NCBI GenBank assembly: GCA_013400155.1
Contig: VXBM01001087.1
Coordinates: 1-64,000 of the forward strand
Length of the DNA: 64,000 nucleotides
Source: Helopsaltes ochotensis
Lineage: Eukaryota; Chordata; Aves; Passeriformes; Locustellidae
Reading direction: 5' to 3'
In this document: positions 58,440-64,000 of the stretch, in pieces
Numbering within the stretch: position 1 is the stretch's first letter
How the letters are laid out: each line of letters starts with the position of its first letter
The notes under the pieces: model-generated
Told to the model about the DNA's origin: nothing
Databases searched by the model: none
Seen by the model: only the letters and a program-made list of their open reading frames with translations
Position numbers and translations under genes: made by a program

Positions 58440-58760
58440 ACAGTTAGTTTTAAAATCCCAATATAACTGATAAAAACGATACGCATTGCGATATCAGACA
58501 TTGCTACAATTAACACATAAATTCCATGAGGTGAAGAAGAACAAGGAGAAAGCATGCAAATTTAGTGGCACAATGCATTTGCAATATGGATTGCACTTAT
58601 CTTTTTATTTGCCACAGACACGTAATTTATGTGTAACAGAATGGAGATGCATGACACCATAAATTACACAGCAGTGAGTATGCTAGAGAAAAGAAGACTT
58701 TGCCAGTATGTAATTTAAATTAAACAGCGTGACATAAACAAGTGTAGAGAGCCAACTACA
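58440..58760. promoter_or_regulatory. Candidate enhancer-like element, 3' flank
   Basis: Contains the POU octamer ATGCAAAT at 58554-58561 and three related strings in both orientations: ACACATAAATT near 58514, GTAATTTATGTGT near 58622 and CCATAAATTACAC near 58659. Further TAATT(T)/AATTA motifs follow near 58710. Non-repetitive, 13 kb after the SIM1 stop. Repeated sites of one type plus an octamer suggest a homeodomain/POU-bound enhancer; this is inference. Confidence 0.3.
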
Positions 58761-61700
58761 TCTTGGTGTGTGTTATACATAAAGGTTTTTCAAACACACT
58801 CTTCCAATTCACTTTTACTGTCAGTCAGAGGCAATAATATTAAAATAACAAGCACCTGAGATGACCCGAGGTTTTTCAACGTTTGTATGAATGCATCAAG
58901 GTTTAGATCTTTAGTGTTTCTCCCACTGCACCATATTCCACATGCAGCTATTTGTCCTTTTTAGGAGCTTCCTCTTCTGGTGAATGGAGAATGCTTTGCC
59001 AGTTGTACACCTCCACTCCCTGGAAAGTGGTTACCCATTGCTGAACTGCTGCAGCTGTAAAAGATTGGTCAGTTTTACTCCCAAAACCTGGGTCAATCTG
59101 AGCAAACGTCTTGATTTTCCCATAGATTTTTATTTATTTTGTTTCTGACCTTGTAGAAAAATCCAGATAAAAGAGATTTCAGAAGGCAGACAAAAGGAAA
59201 ATGACTGAGCCAAGACTCATTCAGGTTCTTACAAGGATAATGAAGAGTTACACAGAATTACAGAATATATTTCTGTCTGGAAACTGATGGATGTGTGTAG
59301 AAGGAACAAAGACACAAGACCATGAAATGAAATTGGCAGGAACATAGTTACTTAAGCTTCGTCTAACTTAAAAAGAAAGATTCAGAGGACTTACTAGCAA
59401 CTAGTATGCATTTATTTATCTGTGTTGGTTGATTTGTTATCTTTTGCATGAGAAAAATAATTTTAACACTATAACAAAACTTCCCACCTGTACATACCTC
59501 ACTCCAAAAATATTTCAGAAAATGAAACAGTGGTTTTCTGTGAGTAACCAGTGACACACCAGATTTTCAGTGAAGAGAAAAGAATAGATATAGGATTTTA
59601 AAAAATGTCTTTTTCTTATATCTGGGATGAAACACAAGGAGAATTACCTGGGTCTCATCACTTAGTTAACAGAGGAGAAATAATAATTTCTCTTTCCATA
59701 AGAGTCTATTCCTCAGATTCTGAATATCATTTACATCTTCATTAAGATGGGATTGTTCTCAAATAATCTGTAAAGATAGACGTTTTCAGGTTGTTTATGT
59801 TTCTATATCCTTTTCAATGCGATGATAAGAGAAGACATACCATCATGTTTTTTGGGTTTTTTTTTCCAATGGCCTCCTGATGGCTAGCAGACAGTGAAAT
59901 GAGACCTACAAACAGATTTCCAGACATTTTTAACCTTGACAAGGCACTAAGTATGTGGTTAAGGACCAGTTTCGAAGTCTTTGTGCCTGATTCTCATCCT
60001 CGCCACTCCAGCACAAGATAGGAGATTGCCTTCACTGCAGTCAGAGGCTGTTCACTTTTGTACAGCTTTACAGCAGAATAATTGAGGCAAATAAAGAAGG
60101 TATTCTTGAATTAAAATGGTATAAAAGAGAAAGAGAAGGCAAAATGAGCCTGTTTTACAACAATATACACTGTGGCATTGATTCTTAGATGCTGTTATAA
60201 ATCAAACAGCAGGTGGTTTTAATTGACGAAATTATCCTTACTAATTTTTAAGCTGTCACAGACAGGTCTAAGGCAATTTATTGTTGTCTTGATGGAGAGT
60301 TTTTTGCTTGATCTTGTTTTTTTTGCTTAGAAATGTTCAAAACAAGCAGTCTTCTGTTTCAAGTAGAAGCATCTTCTTGGCCTTGCCTGGGCATGCAGGG
60401 CTTTGAAAAAAGCAAGAAAAAAATTATAAAATATTCCAGGAAGATCAGGTCACACTTTCCCCAAAGGTTCCTAGACATCTTTTTTTAACAATACCAACAA
60501 TAACTTGTGCAGGTTTTGACAAGTGAGCCAGTAAAAGTGGAAAAAATTAAAATCAATGGCCATCTCAGTCACAGAGCTATTGCTCATGAGCGATTGATGT
60601 GTTCACGCACAGCTGCTCTGAGAGGCCCTAGACATGTCGGGGTCAAATTGGCAAGATAGGTAGCAACTGTGTTCTTGCAGCAGCCTCTGAAAGAGAGAGG
60701 CAGAAGTCTATTCTATCTTAAAAATACATTCTTTTTACAATGTGTTACTTCATCTCCTTTATTGCACAAGAGGAAAGTGGGAGACAGAGAATCAAGGATA
60801 ACGCTAATGATAGGCCATATGGAATACATAAACAACATTGCTCTAGAATAAGATGGTCTTTAAAAGGGACGGGGGTCTTATTGTACTTGGGCCAGACATT
60901 ACCTAACTCCTCAGGTGAAAGGAGAATAGGTGAGAATAAGGAGCAGACGCTGGGAGTATGTGATTCAGCTCAAAACAAGGTTTTCTGGAAGATATAAAAT
61001 GCAGCTTAAACCCCTTTCAAGGTCTCAGTTCCACTGTAGTGAAATAATGTACTCCTGCTCACTGGGAGCTGAACCTTCCTTAAGAAGACTACTGAAGAAA
61101 ATACTGTTCTGAAACTGGATTTAAATTTGGCCTGTTCATGAACTGCTTAGGAAATCCTGCATTTATGGGAGGACATGAGGTCCCTAAGAAAGTGGCTGAG
61201 AACATCCTTGAGTACAAAATATCCTTTCTTTGACAGAGGGAAACCAGTTATAACAACAAAGGCTCAGGGCTGTCTTTAAAAAAAATTGGAGCTGCCACTT
61301 TTACTGTTTTTAAAGCTCATTTTGGACAGCATTGTACTTGGCAAGCCACTCTGCTGGAAGTAGTCATTGCCTTTGGTGTTAGAATGTGAGCCAGCCTGGC
61401 CCATGGGCCAGCAAATGGGCCAGCTGTCTGTGGCAAGGAAGCTGGAGGAGTTAGATATTTCTCTTCATATTGTGTCTAACTGGCCAAAGTTTTAGCTGTA
61501 TTGGGAAGAATGATAGTATCTGTCTTCCACAGCATATGTGAAGATTTCAGGTTTTGGCCTTGCTTTATTTGACCTCATTTAGGACAGGAATGCTTTTATC
61601 TAAATCAAAGCCAATTTCTAGTATTAGTCTGAACTTGTTAAGACCCCCAGTGAACAAAAATATCACAGGAATTAGGCAATATGTTGAGAATGCATTTTGA

Positions 61701-64000
61701 AGTTTTAAGCATGTGCTTAAGTGCTTTTCTGGCTCTACTTTAATGAAAGATGGAAATGTAATGTGGAAATATAACTGAGAAATTCTGTTTCAGTAAACTT
61801 GGAATGAATCCCAGTGATGAACAAAACTCAAAATGAAGTACCGCTCTGAGATTTAAAAGTAGTTTCTGTTCGTATTAATTCTCTCCATTTCACTCCTGCC
61901 TGATCTGAGCTCATGGAGAGAACACCACAGCGAACCTGCTTGCTACATTTCTAATGTAACATAAAATATAATACAATAATTATTGCCTAGTGGTTTGCCA
62001 CACTAGGGCATGCTAGAACAACAGCACGAACAATGGCTGAGGAATGAAAGCATAACAGGAGATATCTGATTGCCTGATTTCCTTGAAAAGAGTATAGACA
62101 CAGAAGTGGGGAACAGTAAATAGTTAATACAGAAGAAAAAAAGGCAGTTTTACTTTCATTTAGTCTTTCATGTAATTCCACATTTTTTTTTAGTAATAGC
62201 AATAAAATAGAAGCAGGTTGAGGGAGGGACCTTCATATGCTGCAAAACATGGTAACTATGCTGACTTCTGCATGCTTGTTTGGGGAGCAGGGCACAAATA
62301 CCCAACTTGACCTTTCCCCAAAGGGCTTTCTAGTTGGGGGCCTGTGTCTTTTCACAGCTTTAAACAAGTAACCAGGAGAAAGCAGTCACTCAGCCATCTC
62401 ACCCAAGGCCAGTAAGAGGAGTCAGAGTAGGGTGCCCTTTCTGGTGTTTCAAAGAGGCAGAAAAAGCCTGAAGGAAAAGGCAGTCTAATGCCTGGGGAAA
62501 TAGTAAGGGATTTTAGGAGGAACAATGCTCTGTTGTTTATTACAGGATCTCCTGGCCAGGTTACAGAAGAAGAGTCTGGGCTTTGTCTCTCTGCACAAGA
62601 GGAAGTGATAACTTAGGAGGAGGTAATTGTGCTGAGACTTGGTGACCGCTCCTCCTGGGAGCACCTTGGTGCTCATCACACATCTTTGCCTTGGGGGTGA
62701 TGTTTTTAGCAGTATTTGTGAGAACAGTGCTACCACTAGCATGGCAGGCTGAGCAGTGTGTGACGAAGGCTGCTGGACTGGGTCTGAGCTCAGTGGATCA
62801 CTGTTTGTGTTCGCAGGCGACTTAGACAGTCCTCTTCTTCTGTATTTCCTAGAGCTATAGATTTTGACTATAAGCCAAAAGCTAAATGGATCCAAACTGA
62901 TGGAGAATAGGTCAGTCAGTTGCTGATACATGTGATGGTCTGGATGCAATCTGGATGGTGAGGATGGGGGGGAAGTTTATCTCTGAGCTCTGTTCCTCAT
63001 ATGAAGCCATTGGCTGTTACTGTTGTAAAATGTGACAACACAGTCCAGTTTTTCATGACTTTACCATTAGTCATGAAAAAAGCATCTCATAATATCAAAT
63101 TTCCACACTTCTTCATTTCTTAATTTAATACAAGATAGACAGCATCATCTTTTTAATGAAAATATTGCATAGTTAAGGATACTGTAGCACAGAAACACAA
63201 ATCGGCAAATTCATCTCCAAATACAATCAGTTATTTTTTAACATGTACACCCTGGACACCCATGAAAATCCACTACATTATAATGGAGAAGTGCATGAAA
63301 GAAAAATGGACTATGAAGATGATATATACTGAAATTTTTCTTATTGTGACTTTTAGTGGACTTTTTCATAGCTCAGCAGGAGATCTGAGCTATGCTGAGC
63401 AATTGCCAAACAGCATGGTAACACTAACAAGTGTGTTTTCTGTATGTTATCTCCAGTTTAGGGGAACTTTGGAGGGTAACAACCCACTAGTAGATCACAA
63501 CTCATTTTGGCAGGCCATTTTGTGTGCATTATTGACCTTTACTTGCTGTCCATAAATCCTTGACAATGCTGACACAGAAACGCACCAAGTGACCTTTCAA
63601 AAAAATGTTGGAAATAATCCGTTGCAGCTGCAGGCCGAGGACACTGACCATACTCAAGTATAAATCTCTCCATCAGCACCATGGACTGCTGGCAAGAGCG
63701 TCATACATACTCCCCAAACTGATTCTCCACACCAACAGGTCTGATGTCCTTTTTGAAAAAGACAATTCTCACTAGTTAAAAGCAACAGGACAAAACCCCC
63801 ATTTTAAAGCTGGCTACGTGAGAAAAATTTAGGACAGCATTGGTTTGACCTTCCCCCAGAGCTGGCTGGCAACCAGAGCATCCTCCTTTGACAGCTCTCT
63901 GTGTAAAATGTTCTTAGCACCAGTAAGGTCCTGTTGACCTTAGCCTCCAGCCCAGAACAAACTGTACATTTACTGTTTTTTAACAGTATCCTTTTTAAAG

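Larger units (their letters stand above)
51341..64000. other. Intergenic sequence downstream of SIM1
   Basis: 12.7 kb with no supportable gene. It holds the (TTCC)n tract, a possible Harbinger relic at about 52800-53130, T runs (for example 55527-55547), an isolated GC-rich islet (about 56125-56410) and candidate regulatory segments near 55.1 and 58.5 kb. The blocks 53.6-55.0, 56.5-58.4 and 58.8-64.0 kb are AT-rich and I recognise nothing in them. Confidence 0.8.

Noticed and set aside
62485..62949. 154-codon minus-strand frame
   Set aside because: No family resemblance and no promoter or splice context; consistent with a chance open frame.

Overview
The window is a stretch of vertebrate nuclear genome, most probably avian, that carries one complete protein-coding gene on the + strand: SIM1 (single-minded homolog 1), a bHLH-PAS transcription factor. 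All 11 coding exons can be placed. Every intron is GT-AG, and the exons join in phase into a 2,301-nt reading frame of 766 codons plus stop, the same length as the human protein as I know it. The protein is too conserved to fix the species. The bird assignment rests on the compact gene (about 45 kb from start to stop codon, against roughly 75-80 kb for the human gene), the very low repeat density, the absence of recognisable Alu, B1 or L1, and a degenerate CR1/L2-clade LINE. Another sauropsid is possible.

Layout: 1-92 is a pure T run at the window edge. 93-286 is the 5' leader of SIM1, with four upstream ATGs. Exon 1 (287-461) encodes the bHLH. Intron 1 (about 10 kb) holds two strong GC/CpG islands and several homeodomain-motif-rich segments that look like regulatory DNA. 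Exons 2-8 (10432-14660) are packed into 4.2 kb and encode the PAS-A, PAS-B and PAC regions. Intron 8 (19.4 kb) has a 95-base assembly gap, an 85-nt poly(A) run preceded by AATAAA, a small patchwork duplication and an antisense LINE reverse-transcriptase relic. Exons 9-11 (34023-45387) encode the nuclear-localisation stretch and the SIM-specific C-terminal region. From 45388 the sequence is 3' UTR and then AT-rich flank, with a long (TTCC)n tract, a possible PIF/Harbinger transposase relic, one isolated GC-rich islet near 56.2 kb and several candidate conserved noncoding elements.

No second gene is supportable. In mammals and birds SIM1 lies between ASCC3 (5' side) and MCHR2 (3' side), but neither reaches into this window. 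I saw no tRNA, rRNA, CRISPR or viral gene. I found no new multi-gene system. The points worth following up are regulatory (uORFs, intronic CpG islands, homeodomain-site clusters) and structural (template-switch-like duplication, possible retrocopy tail).
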